Below are positions 21,354 through 31,261 of a stretch of 64,000 nucleotides of DNA, piece after piece. The position numbers were made by a program, and so were the translations under genes. The notes under the pieces are model-generated. The model saw nothing but the letters and a program-made list of their open reading frames with translations, ran no database searches and was not told the origin of the DNA. Position 1 is the first letter of the stretch. Each line of letters starts with the position of its first letter. Source of the stretch: Ampelocalamus luodianensis. Taxonomy: Eukaryota; Streptophyta; Magnoliopsida; Poales; Poaceae. Location: assembly GCA_036346255.1 (NCBI GenBank), contig JAYEVH010000499.1, positions 1-64,000 on the forward strand, in the 5' to 3' direction.

Positions 21354-23807
21354 TGTAACACCCTAGCCTGACAACGGCTTGGACTGCTACTAAACTAACA
21401 CTAAAGCTATTTTAACATTGATACAATTCTCTAAAATCCGACAGAACCTTCTTTGTTTAGTTACTAATTGGAGGTCTCGACCTTTAATTGTAACATAGTT
21501 AAATAATCCAACATCCAGCATAATCAAGAGACCACCAAAACTATGCTAATTATCACTATATCATCCATAGCATGCTAAACAAATATAAGCATAAACAAAA
21601 GGACATCCATGATTCTCTAATCAACTCTATTATAAATTATTCCAAGCAGAGGGAGTATCATATGTAATTCTTAAAGCAAGTTTCTCATCTACTAAATTAT
21701 CATTCTATCAATTCAAATATGAGTAGTTTGTGCCATTGTGCAACCACTCTAAGTCTTACTCCCTCCCATGCATGTCGTTCTTGTATAGGGGTACCTAAAA
21801 ACACAACAACAGCAAGAGTGAGTCCAAAGACTCAGCAAGTACAATAAATGGCAATAATAACATAATCAATCAGAATCATCATCATCCATCTACAATATCT
21901 ATTATAAACATGTCATATGCTCATGCTATGCAAGATGCTCAAGTGCACTTTCTCTTTGTCTCTTTATCTTTTGCATTTTACCGGTAATGCAAAGTATGCA
22001 ACCGTCGCTGCATACCTATGCCTGTGCTCGCAAGCGCAGGGACCAATTGCCCAATACTCCGTAAGTAAAGGGGACCTCAAGCCCACACTCCACAAGTGTG
22101 GGGACCATAAGCCCATCGTTTTCATGATGGGGACCTCTTTTCAATGCCCACATTCCACGAATGTGGGGACCTTAAGCCCGTCATCCACATGACGGGGACC
22201 TCGTATATGCATAGTCACCATGTGACCAAGCCTCCAATATGATAGCATGATGCACATGAACAAAACTTTAAACCATCATAAATTTGTATTCACAACATCA
22301 TACATGAATAAACTTATTCATACTTCTAGCGTTCACCATCGTTGACATTCATAGCATTCTTGCATCCATGAATAGCACACATATTCATAATACTAGCAAA
22401 CATGAACAATCACTCATGAATAATAATTAATCATATCCCCAAAGATTCACCATCCTTAATCATACTATCAACCATGCATAGCTAATCGTATCAAAATATT
22501 AGCACTCTCTATCAACCATTCATAACTATTCTATCAACAGTACTTGCACTGTTGTCATGTATTGAAAACACACAAACATGGCCAATCAATCACAACCAAG
22601 TAACAAGCAATGCACTTGCCTTAACCGTGAGAACGGAGGATGAGAAGATGGTGCTGCCCCGGGATCAGTTCCCCCACCTAAATTCAATTAAAATCATACT
22701 AAGATAACAGTAATAGACCAAGAAAACTAATAAAAGCAAACCCGAACTAGCAATAATTCTTTTAACGCGATCCCAACTCCAATTTCTAAATGCTGTTCTG
22801 TCCCCTTTGTGGACAGTCACGTTCTAAAATTCATATCTTTTTGTACGGGAGTCCAAATAAGGTGTTCTTAGTCTTTCTGAAAAGCTTATCAAATTCCCCA
22901 CCTAAACCTATTTGGTGAGCCTTCCAGATTCGGCCATCTAATACCCCTACCAAACAGATTAACAGAGCAATTATTTCACGTCAGAGTTTCTGGACAGCAA
23001 CTTCAAACCATCATAACTTTCAGAATACTGATCCAAATTTCGCGTTCTTTAGCTTCCCTGAAAGCTAGGACAATTATCTACATTTTTCGTTATAGTGAGA
23101 CCTCCCAGAAACTCTTCTAGCTAACAGTTTAAGTCCAATTACTAAAATCTGACAGAACCACAGCAGATTTGCGGAACAGCAGCGCTACGAAAATCATAAC
23201 TATTGATCCGCTCGTCCAAACAATGCGATCTTGTACTCTACAGAAAGGTATCGACGTCGCCTACAATTCTCTAGGAGATGTATAGATCAAATTATGCCGT
23301 TAAATAACTCAAAAACATCGCCCAACCTGATCTGCTCAAGTCAGACCTAAATACCGACATTGCTAAAGATCAAATAATCTACTAATCGGAAGGGGATCGC
23401 ATCTTACCCTTGAAGAACCGCCGCTGAACGCGATGAACACCAACCCTAGGCCACGATCTCTCCCTTTCCTTCCTCCCTTCTTCCCCTTCCTTCTTCTTCC
23501 TTTCTCTTCCTTGGCAGCGGCACGAGGAGCTTTCTCCCTTCTCCTTCTTGGTTGGCAACAAAGCAAGGGTGGGAGGTTCTGAGACGTGGCAAGTGGCACT
23601 GTAGCAACCCTAGGGTTGCCCCCTCTCCTTCTTATGTGGCCCACTACCCCTTCCCCTTGGGCCTAAATGCTGTGGACCGGAAGCCCACAGCCCAGGTTGT
23701 CCAAATTATGCATAAATCACCCTCTAATCTCCTGTTAAAACATTTTTTTTAATTGATCTTTCTCTGTAATTTATTTCTTCTCTTTCGAATACATTTGGAG
23801 TATTACA
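21354..23807 (-). repeat. 5' LTR of element N (2454 bp)
   Basis: TGTAACACCCTAGCC...GGAGTATTACA on the plus strand, complete at both ends. TSD GAGGC follows at 23808-23812. A stem-loop motif lies at 21819-21834. Confidence 0.94.
21819..21834 (-). other. LTR stem-loop motif (element N, 5' LTR)
   Basis: TGAGTC-CAAA-GACTCA, same as in the 3' LTR copy. Confidence 0.75.
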
Positions 23808-25193
23808 GAGGCCCACGGTGTCACGGCAACCTGAGCAAAGAAACCAACAGTGGGTGGTCGGAATATGTCACTAAGGCACATAAGATGCTAACAAAGGCAG
23901 GGATCGAGAAATGGCTCACCCGGCCGGAGATGGAGACAAAAGGGGCAAAGTCAGTCGGAGAACGAACAACTTCAAAATCCGACAATCCTGTTAATTCAAT
24001 GGTGCAGAAAGATGAGGGGTTTTACTCCTTATAACCAAGTACATGAAGTGACGCGCCAGGAAAAAGGAAGGAACTCACCGAGGTGAAAAATGGCAGAGCA
24101 AGTCCTTCGGTGCACGCTTTGGGCCCGCCGAGAGCGTCGATGGGGTAAGGGAGCTACAAAGGAATTCAAACGCTCGCATAAGCTAAAATGGAAACGACAT
24201 GGATCAGAAAGATGAGGGGAACCACGCGGAGGAAGCTCGCCTATGAAGAGAGCAAGAACAAGCCTCTCTTTCCTCAGACCCGAGAGGAAAGATGGGGAAG
24301 AAGGAGGCGTTGGGGCGACTTAAGCTTGACCGATGGGCGGAGCAGCGGCGTCGGTTGGGAAGGCTCGGGGGCGGTTGAGAGAGGCGGTGCGGCAACGCCG
24401 TTGACGGGCAACAGAGCTCCGCCGCGTGGCGCTCGAGCTCGCTCGCGCTGCCCGAGGTTAGAGACGATCCTGACGTGTGGGCCCGAGTTGGCAGCGGCAC
24501 AAGGTGGCGCGGCTCGGTGAAACACGGGGATTAAATCGGGACCGTTGGATGGTGAACGGATGGAGGAGATTTAAAGCATTGTTTTGAACCGCCCCAACAG
24601 TGGCGAGATCTGAATCGTCGATCTCAGATCCGATGGTCGCATGCGTTGGTGCATTTAGGGGGTCGGGTTGAGCCGTTTTGCCGAGTCGGACTCGAGCCTG
24701 ATGAATAGTAACGGTCGGTTAGGGTTTAGGATTTGACTGGTTTTTAAATTTGTTCTTCCTACTTTGACCAGGGCTTAAAAATTAGAAATAAACTTCCTAA
24801 AATCATGAAATAATTTGTGGAGGTTCCTGGGATAACCTAATGTCCATAAAAATTATTGAACCCTACTGTTCATGATATATTTTGTGATATATAAATTCAA
24901 ACTTAGGCTAGGTACTTTAAGGATGTTTGAATTTTCTTAGGGTTCAAACCAGTCCCAAAAATTTAGGAAAAATTATATTAATTCATGATAATTACTATAG
25001 TATTTGAATAAATTATTTCCAGACGATCTTTAGTAGCATTTATTTCGGTTTTAGTTTGGAGGTTAATTTGAAGTGTATATTTCAATTGTATTTTGAGATT
25101 TTCCAAGTGCAATATTTAAATAAAAAGTTTCAAAACATGATGCATGCTAATGAGATGCATAATAAACTTCTTTATTAATTCGGGGATGTGACA
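23808..25193 (-). repeat. 3' LTR of element F, proximal part
   Basis: Continues the F LTR after the nested element; parallels about 34597-35996. It ends GGGGATGTGACA, i.e. the LTR starts TGTCACATCCCC on the minus strand. The GC-rich short frames at 24188-24525 recur in the other LTR and are not genes. Confidence 0.92.
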
Positions 25194-25206
25194 AACCTCC
25201 CCCCTT
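25194..25206 (-). other. Polypurine tract of element F
   Basis: Minus strand AAGGGGGGAGGTT lies directly before the 3' LTR start TGTCACATCCCC. Confidence 0.85.
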
Positions 25207-25325
25207 ACAAAAGATCTCGACCCCGAGATCGATGGGGTGGAAGTGGGATAGGAAGGCTCTAAAAGAAAACATACATCCGTTGTCTTGTTTTCTTTCAAAG
25301 ATAGTGCTAAGATATCTTTGTAAGG

Positions 25326-26669
25326 TTACAAGGAATGGCTATTAAATTTTTCCTTCCCATTGCTTTGTTTAAACTTTCCTTTCTTGATTCGAAGACATTT
25401 TAAGTAGAAGGAAAAAGATCTGGATAATTGATCTTCCCGCTCCCATGTTGCTTCATCTTCAGTGTGATTGCTCCACTGAACCTTGATGAATTTGATATAG
25501 CGATTACGTGTCTTGCGCTCCTTTTCTTTAAGAATGCGAATCGGGTGCTCTCGATAAGAAAGATCAGGTTGGAGGCCAAGTTCTTCTAGCTCAGTAGCTT
25601 CGGTTGGGACACGAAGACACTTCCTCTGTTGTGAAACATGGAAGACATCATGTACATCAGCAAGTGAGGGTGGCAATTCTAATTGATAGGCCACCGGTCC
25701 CATCTTCGCTAGAATTCGGAAAGGTCCGATGTAGCGAGGTGCCAATTTACCTTTGACTTGGAAACGATGTGTTCTTTTCATTGGAGAAACTTTAAGATAG
25801 ACATTATCGTCCACTTTAAAACTCAAGTCACGACGACGGCGGTCGGCATAGGACTTCTGACTAGATTGAGCCGCCCGAAGTCGTTCGCGGATGACACGAA
25901 CTTGTTCTTCTGCGTCCTCTACCAAAGTTGGGTCATAAAATGGCCTTTCCCTGGCTTTGGACCAGTTCAAAGGTGTCCTACAAGCTCTTCCATATAACGC
26001 CTCGAACGGTGACATTTGGATGCTTGATTGGAAACTGTTGTTGTAAGAGAACTCCGCAAATGGTAAATATTTCTCCCAGTTCTTGCTATAGGACAGCACA
26101 CATGCTCGGAGAAGGTCTTCTAAAATTTGATTCACTCTTTCCGTTTGTCCATCTGTTTGCGGGTGGTAAGCGGAACTGAAAGATAGATTGGTCCCCATCG
26201 CTTGGTGCAAGCACTTCCAGAAGTGAGAGGTAAACTGGGGACCCCTATCAGAAATGATCACTTTTGGTACACCATGGAGACAAACAATCCTGGAGATGTA
26301 CAACTCTGTTAGCTTGGCCCCGGTGTAAGTTGTCTTGACAGGAATAAAATGGGCAACCTTTGTCAGACGATCAACAATCACCCATATGGAATCGGACCCA
26401 GCTTGAGTCTTTGGAAGGCCGGTGATAAAATCCATGCCAACTTCTTCCCATTTCCACTTGGGAATGGGCAGGGGTTGTAGAGTACCTGCCGGCTTCAAAT
26501 GCTCAGCTTTGACTCTTTGGCATACATCACACCCGGCCACAAATTGAGCGATTTGCCGCTTCATTCGGCTCCACCATAACCGCTTCTTAAGATCTTGGTA
26601 CATCTTGGTGCTACCAGGATGGATAGAAAATTTGGAGTCATGAGCCTCTTTGAGAATGAGTTCTCTCAA
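25326..26669 (-). CDS. Element F integrase with C-terminal chromodomain (447 aa, intact frame)
   Basis: Inserts retroelement cDNA into the host genome; the chromodomain is thought to guide insertion to heterochromatin. Visible are the HHCC zinc finger (H10, H17, C47, C50), catalytic D80 (GMDFITGLP), D141 (SDRGPQF) and E177 (QTERVN) with the classical DX35E spacing, and the GPFRIL...AYQLELP C-terminal domain (~305-350). A chromodomain follows at ~371-415 (HPIRIL, then IKVQWSNH and EATWERED). It is the 3' end of a longer pol polyprotein, so the first ATG is only the first in frame. RT and RNase H upstream are broken, so it can be made only as a fragment. The chromodomain sequence is of Tekay/Del type. 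Confidence 0.9.
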   Translation of the reverse strand: MRELILKEAHDSKFSIHPGSTKMYQDLKKRLWWSRMKRQIAQFVAGCDVCQRVKAEHLKPAGTLQPLPIPKWKWEEVGMDFITGLPKTQAGSDSIWVIVDRLTKVAHFIPVKTTYTGAKLTELYISRIVCLHGVPKVIISDRGPQFTSHFWKCLHQAMGTNLSFSSAYHPQTDGQTERVNQILEDLLRACVLSYSKNWEKYLPFAEFSYNNSFQSSIQMSPFEALYGRACRTPLNWSKARERPFYDPTLVEDAEEQVRVIRERLRAAQSSQKSYADRRRRDLSFKVDDNVYLKVSPMKRTHRFQVKGKLAPRYIGPFRILAKMGPVAYQLELPPSLADVHDVFHVSQQRKCLRVPTEATELEELGLQPDLSYREHPIRILKEKERKTRNRYIKFIKVQWSNHTEDEATWEREDQLSRSFSFYLKCLRIKKGKFKQSNGKEKFNSHSL

Positions 26670-28112
26670 GGCGCGGTCAAAGGCACCACTAACCGGTCAG
26701 CAGTACACAGAGTGCCCTGCATCTTCTTTGAAACCTTTGGCCTTGCTTTTCTTCAATGCTTCCCGATTTGGCGACTTCCAAGTCGGTCTTAGGCTTCCTA
26801 ATCTGGTCCTCGAGTGTAAAATTCACACTAAGGGCGGTGAGAGAACCTTCTTCAATTATCTCCAGTGCGGGCGTTGCATCGCAACACACAAGCCTGCCGA
26901 AATGGGAGTTACCGATAAACAGTTGCACTGAGACTTTCTGCTTAAGGCATCGGCTACTACATTCGCTTTTCTTGGATGATAATGGAGTCCAAAATCATAA
27001 TCTTTGATCAACTCAAGCCATCTTCTTTGCCTCAAATTCAGATCGGCTTGGGTGAAGATATATTTAAGACTCTTGTGGTGGTGTAGATTTCGTGAACGAT
27101 TCTCGAGTGAGGTAATGGGGCCAAATCTTGAGCATGAATGACCATTGCAAGTTCCAAATCATGAGTGGGATAATTCAACTCATGTGGTCTCAATTGCCTT
27201 GATGCATAAGCCACCACTCGGCCTTCTTGCATAAGTACACAACCGAGCCCATGGCGAGATGCATCGCGATGGCGTCAAAGCTCTTGTGAATGTCGGGCGG
27301 GATCGATCTTGGAGCTTTGGTCGGGCATTTCTTTAGGACACTGAAAACTCTCCTCGCATTCAGCGACCATTGAACTTCTTTTCTTTCTTTAGAAGTTGAG
27401 TCATTGGTCTCGCAATTTTGGAGAAGTTACGGATGAACTGCGATAATAACCCGCAAGTCCAGAAAGCTGCGAATATCAGTGATGTTTCTAGGTTGTCTCC
27501 AATCAAGGACATCTTGCACTTTGCTAGGATCAACAGCGATACCGCCCTTGGATAGGACATGGCCCAAGAAACTAACTTCATGAAGCCAAAACTCGCATTT
27601 ACTGAATTAGCATAAAGGCGATGTTGTGAAGCTTTTCCAACACAAGCCTCAAGTGATGCTCGTGTTCTTCATCAGACTTTGAGTAAATAAGGATATCATC
27701 GATGAATACAACAACAAACTTATCCAAATACTCCATGAAAACTGAATTCATAAGATTCATGAAGTAAGCGGTGCATTCGTCGGACCAAAGACATGACGGT
27801 GTACTCGTACAACCCGTAACGAGTAGAGAATCTCGTCTTGAATGTCTTGATTCGAACCTTAATTTGATGATAGCCCAAGCGCCAAATCAACTTTGGAGAA
27901 TACTTGGGCTCCACTCAATTGATCAAATAAGTCATCAATCCATGAAGCGGATATTTATTTTTGATAGTGACTTCATTTAACGGATGGTAGTCAACACACA
28001 TCCGCAAACTCTTGTCTTTCTTTTTGACAAAGATGGCGGACATCCCAAGGTGAGGAGCTCGGCCTAATAAATCCCTTGTCTTGAAGTTCTTGGAGTTGCT
28101 TCTTCAATTCTT
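26670..28112 (-). pseudogene. Element F reverse transcriptase and RNase H (degenerate)
   Basis: Fragments in several minus-strand frames: RT N-terminus (ELKKQLQELQDKGFIRPSSSPW near 28120-28060), the DLRSGYHQIKVR-like block (here IWRLGYHQIKVR) and TRYGLYEYTVMS near 27900-27790. The RT palm/thumb region is at 27720-27360, and the RNase H RVVAYASRQLRPHELNYPTHDLE block at about 27225-27150. Frameshifts, stops and lost segments prevent any functional RT. Domain order agrees with Ty3/Gypsy elements (RT-RH-IN). Confidence 0.85.
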
Positions 28113-28490
28113 CTAACTCATTAGGAGGCATCGGTATGGCTGTTTGAGATCGGCGATGCAGGTTACAAGCTCGATGACGAACTCGACTTCTCGATCGGGA
28201 GGCATGCACAGGAGTTCTTCGGGGAATACATCTGGATATTCACACACCACAGACACTTTCTCAAGTTCAAGAGAGGTACTAGCTTCCAAAGCAAAGAGAT
28301 GAGAACTGCCCATTGAAGGTGCAAAAATGACCCGACTGGCGCCGTCTTCGCTAGTGACAGAAATAGACCGTTGAGCACAATCGATTTTTCCCCGATTCTT
28401 GGACAGCAAATCCATCCCCAAGATCACATCAATACCCACTGAATTTATCACAATTAAATTTGCCAAGAAGTTGATATTTTGAATTTCCAC
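28113..28490 (-). pseudogene. Element F protease C-terminus and protease-RT linker
   Basis: A 125-codon frame with VDVILGMDLLSKN (protease C-terminal block, usually GMDWL) followed by the linker VCEYPDVFPEELLCMPPDRE and VEFVIELV that precedes RT in Tekay-type pol. The catalytic DSG-type motif should lie upstream near 28600 (IALFDSEHLIHS in another frame, residues ~100-111 of a 28454-28876 frame), so a frameshift separates the two halves and the motif reads DSE instead of DSG. Confidence 0.75.
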
Positions 28491-28716
28491 TTTACGCGTC
28501 GGCAGACTTGATCGGTTTGGAAAACCGATCCGCGATCGGATTTGATAAGGTGGCTGAAGTTTATGTATTTCAAATTGATTAAGTGCAGCATATTCTTCTT
28601 TGATGAATGAATGAGATGCTCTGAATCAAATAAAGCGATCTTTGGACAAGAATTAACAAGAAGTGTACCCAAAGCGACGCCCTGGGCGTCGCTCGCCTCC
28701 TCGCCGGTGGCGTGGT

Positions 28717-28968
28717 TCACTCGGCCACGCTGAGGACTCGAGGAGGGTAGATGCTGCCCAGGAGGTGGTGTAGGTCTTGCCACAGTGGTGGTGTAGGAGC
28801 TCGATAAACTGAGGCATTCCATTGCTTGGCGAGGCAATGAGAGACATAGTGGCCATAGTGACCACAATGAAAGCAAGTGATGTTGGGCTTGTATGTACCA
28901 TTGCTTTGGGAGTTCTTACTCCCATTGTACCGCTGCACCGTGGGTGGAGAAGGTCGTGGAGGTGCCAC
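28717..28968 (-). pseudogene. Element F gag C-terminus with CCHC zinc knuckle
   Basis: Contains TCFHCGHYGHYVSHC, the CX2CX4HX4C nucleocapsid knuckle that binds genomic RNA, preceded by a proline/serine-rich region. Separated from the gag core (29145-29654) by a frameshift and stops. Confidence 0.8.
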
Positions 28969-29144
28969 AGAGGTCTCGGTGGCCTTTGGGGCACGAGCGA
29001 GGTGTCCGAGGTGGTCCGGTCTTGTTGTGGGAAAGTGCCGCTAGCTGAAAAGCGAGCACCTTCCTTCTCTTCCTAGACTCCTCTGACCACACTCTTGTGC
29101 TCCACCACAATGGCCTTGTTCACCATGTGTTGAAGTTCTCGAAA

Positions 29145-29654
29145 TCATGTACTGACTAGAGCTATTTGTATTTCCTCGATCAAGCCGCTCATGAAGCGAT
29201 TCTGCCGGCGAGTGTTAGTGGAGACATCATCCGGCGCATAGCGGGCTAAGGAATTGAACTCCTGAAGATACTCAGTGACAGTCTTTCTTCCTTGCTTCAA
29301 AACAAGAAACTGCTGCTGCTTGATTGACATGACCCCATCAGGAATATAGGCCTCCCTGAATGCTGCACAGAACTCGGCCCATGTTGGAACTCCTTCATCA
29401 GGCTGCATGGCGGAAAAGTTATCCCACCACGCACTAGCAGCGCCTTCCAGCTGATAGTTGGCAAAGAGCACCCTCTCAATGCTCGTGCACTGAGCAATAG
29501 CTAGCTTCTTCTCAATGTTTCTTAGCCAATCTTGACTTCCATTGGATCTCGATTTCGCAAAGAGGAGGATTGGTCCTCTGAATTCAAACAAGACCTCCAT
29601 GCTACCTATGATTTCCCCTCCCCTGCTGCAGAGCGGGAGAAGTATTGAGAGCAA
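29145..29654 (-). pseudogene. Element F gag (retrotransposon gag domain)
   Basis: A 169-codon frame that becomes recognisable at DWLRNIEKKL and runs through VLFANYQLEGAASAWWDNF, TWAEFCAAFREAYIP, QFLVLKQGRKTVTEYLQEFNSLARYAPDD and RFMSGLIEEIQ. This is the standard capsid-like gag domain of plant Gypsy elements. The N-terminal part is out of frame and the knuckle lies in another frame downstream. It would form the particle that packages the RNA if intact. Confidence 0.85.
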
Positions 29655-30234
29655 TAGCCTCGTAATCCGGTCCGATCCATCCTATTTCTCTCGATCCGAG
29701 CCAAAACCTCTCGCCATAGTGGGTGGCGGAGGAAGCACTTCGAGATGAACTTCCCCACGATGGTGCTTGCTGAGATGGCTCACCCTCTCTTCTCGAGCAT
29801 AGAGTTCAGCTCTGCGCAGATTGAGTGCCCAGGGTGGAGATCCCCGTCACGCCGGGCCCTCGACGAGTGTTAGGGCACGACATCCTGAAGTGCCAAGGAA
29901 AGTTAACAAGAGGCCAAGGTTCTTTGGAAAAGATGCGAATTAAAAATCTGGACAGCAAGCTCATAGTTCTTAATTAGGCATGCATAATGATATAGAATGC
30001 ACAAAAACTTAACACCAAAAGGGCGTACAAAGGCGCTAATGCCAGTACAAGATCCATAAATTCAAATCATATATAGTTTTCCCAATGCAATTACATCCAT
30101 AAAGGCCCGTGGGCGAAAAGCAACTGCCAGAATTAAAAGTTTTTGCAAGAGAAACATTAATAGTTCCATTACTACTAGCCTATTACAGGAAATTAAAGAT
30201 ACATGCTCAACCATGAGCTTACACCTACAACATC
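29655..30234 (-). other. Spacer between the extra ORF and gag in element F
   Basis: About 580 bp. The part near 29655-29880 probably held the gag N-terminus but is frame-broken. From 29880 to 30234 I see no gene. Confidence 0.45.
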
Positions 30235-31047
30235 CTAAATGTTGTTCCGGTCAAAGTTCACTAGGAACTCGTTCAGAAGATGAGCCCCAGGGGATCCTGT
30301 ATCATCGGGGTCTCCTAGATTAGAAAGACGCAAAGGGGAGCCTTGCTCTATCACATGACCTCCCGCAGGTTCTATTCTGCGAGTACGAGCAAAACCGACC
30401 GACATATGAGCCTGGCGTCTCGTCCCATAATTAGGCTCACGTCCTGGCACTTCCGGAAGACGGTACATCGGTGGTGCTGAAGCATATGGGGAAATCTCAT
30501 TTGCGCCATAAATCACATGGCGGTCAACGATCCTCATGTTGTACATGAGTTGTAAGTGCCCTTGGGCCACTACGAGACGTTGACGAGTCTCGTACAACTC
30601 ATACACAGTGCACCGATGGATTTGGTCCATGATATGAACCAATCTTGCTAACTGCCTAACCTGAGGATCCTCCCCAAACTGGATCCGGGCAAAAGTGTCC
30701 ACGTCTGTGCCGCGCTCTCTCATAGGAAAATGGTCGTAAGGCGGCTGAGACAACTCCGTCAGATCATAACGGAGATGGCTCATAGCCACGCGAGCCACTT
30801 CCTGAAGAGCCATGGCCTCTGAAGTGCCACGTGCCTGGAAACAATAGGGGATGCTCCCCGCGACTTGTCTGGCGATAATGTTGATCACGGCCACGTATTC
30901 CTCCATGCCTGGCCCCCTGTCGCGACGGTAGATGGCGTAGGTCGGCTGGTAAGTAAAGTTAGCCCTCCACATCATATATCGGAGAAGCGCCGGGTATCCA
31001 TCCACGTTCTCTGCTTGAGTTTCTTTGACCATGTATTGACGACTCAT
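30235..31047 (-). CDS. Extra ORF of element F: 270-aa protein with a dsRBD-like N-terminal region
   Basis: An intact frame of 270 codons between the 5' LTR/PBS and gag, on the element's coding strand. It has no gag or pol motifs. Residues ~18-95 follow the double-stranded-RNA-binding fold pattern: GYPALLRYM helix, PTYAIYRRDRGPG, the EEYVAVINI strand, YCFQARG, then TSEAMALQEVARVAMSHL, matching the G.s...A...AA..AL..L C-terminal helix. The basic KKxAK usually found in that helix is replaced by acidic/neutral residues, so RNA binding is uncertain. The rest (~100-270) is unrecognised. I recall similar proteins near grass Gypsy elements but cannot search. It stays open while gag-RT has decayed. 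Start: first ATG, 214 bp from the LTR. Confidence 0.7.
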   Translation of the reverse strand: MSRQYMVKETQAENVDGYPALLRYMMWRANFTYQPTYAIYRRDRGPGMEEYVAVINIIARQVAGSIPYCFQARGTSEAMALQEVARVAMSHLRYDLTELSQPPYDHFPMRERGTDVDTFARIQFGEDPQVRQLARLVHIMDQIHRCTVYELYETRQRLVVAQGHLQLMYNMRIVDRHVIYGANEISPYASAPPMYRLPEVPGREPNYGTRRQAHMSVGFARTRRIEPAGGHVIEQGSPLRLSNLGDPDDTGSPGAHLLNEFLVNFDRNNI

Positions 31048-31247
31048 CTAAAGACAATAACAAACAAGGTGAGGCTTCTTTTTAATCCAAACCAGAGTAA
31101 GGTAAGAAAAGGCACTAAGAGGGATGAGGAATAAAAGATATTCCTAACTTATACTTTCTGAAAGTAATTTGATAATTTCAAAATATCTTAACTCAAAAAG
31201 GCTTACTAACTCTAACGCCAGTGCTATCTCTAACCTCTGATCGGTAT

Positions 31248-31259
31248 GGCTCGATACCA
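31248..31259 (-). other. Primer-binding site of element F
   Basis: Minus strand TGGTATCGAGCC, 2 nt inside the 5' LTR end. It equals the tRNA-iMet PBS TGGTATCAGAGCC with one base lost. Confidence 0.8.
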
Positions 31260-31261
31260 CG

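Larger units (their letters stand above)
15079..23807 (-). mobile_element. Element N: non-autonomous, large LTR retrotransposon without coding capacity
   Basis: Two LTRs of 2450 and 2454 bp in the same orientation flank 3825 bp. On the minus strand the 5' LTR is 21354-23807, followed by a tRNA-iMet-type PBS (TGGTATCAGAGC), and a purine-rich tract precedes the 3' LTR 15079-17528. It sits inside the 3' LTR of element F. The uninterrupted F LTR at 34590-34610 shows the empty site, and GAGGT/GAGGC (15074-15078/23808-23812) is the TSD. No gag or pol is recognisable, so this is a LARD-type element mobilised in trans. The left end is eroded: its last ~16 bp do not match TGTAACACCCTAGCC at 21354. Confidence 0.9.
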
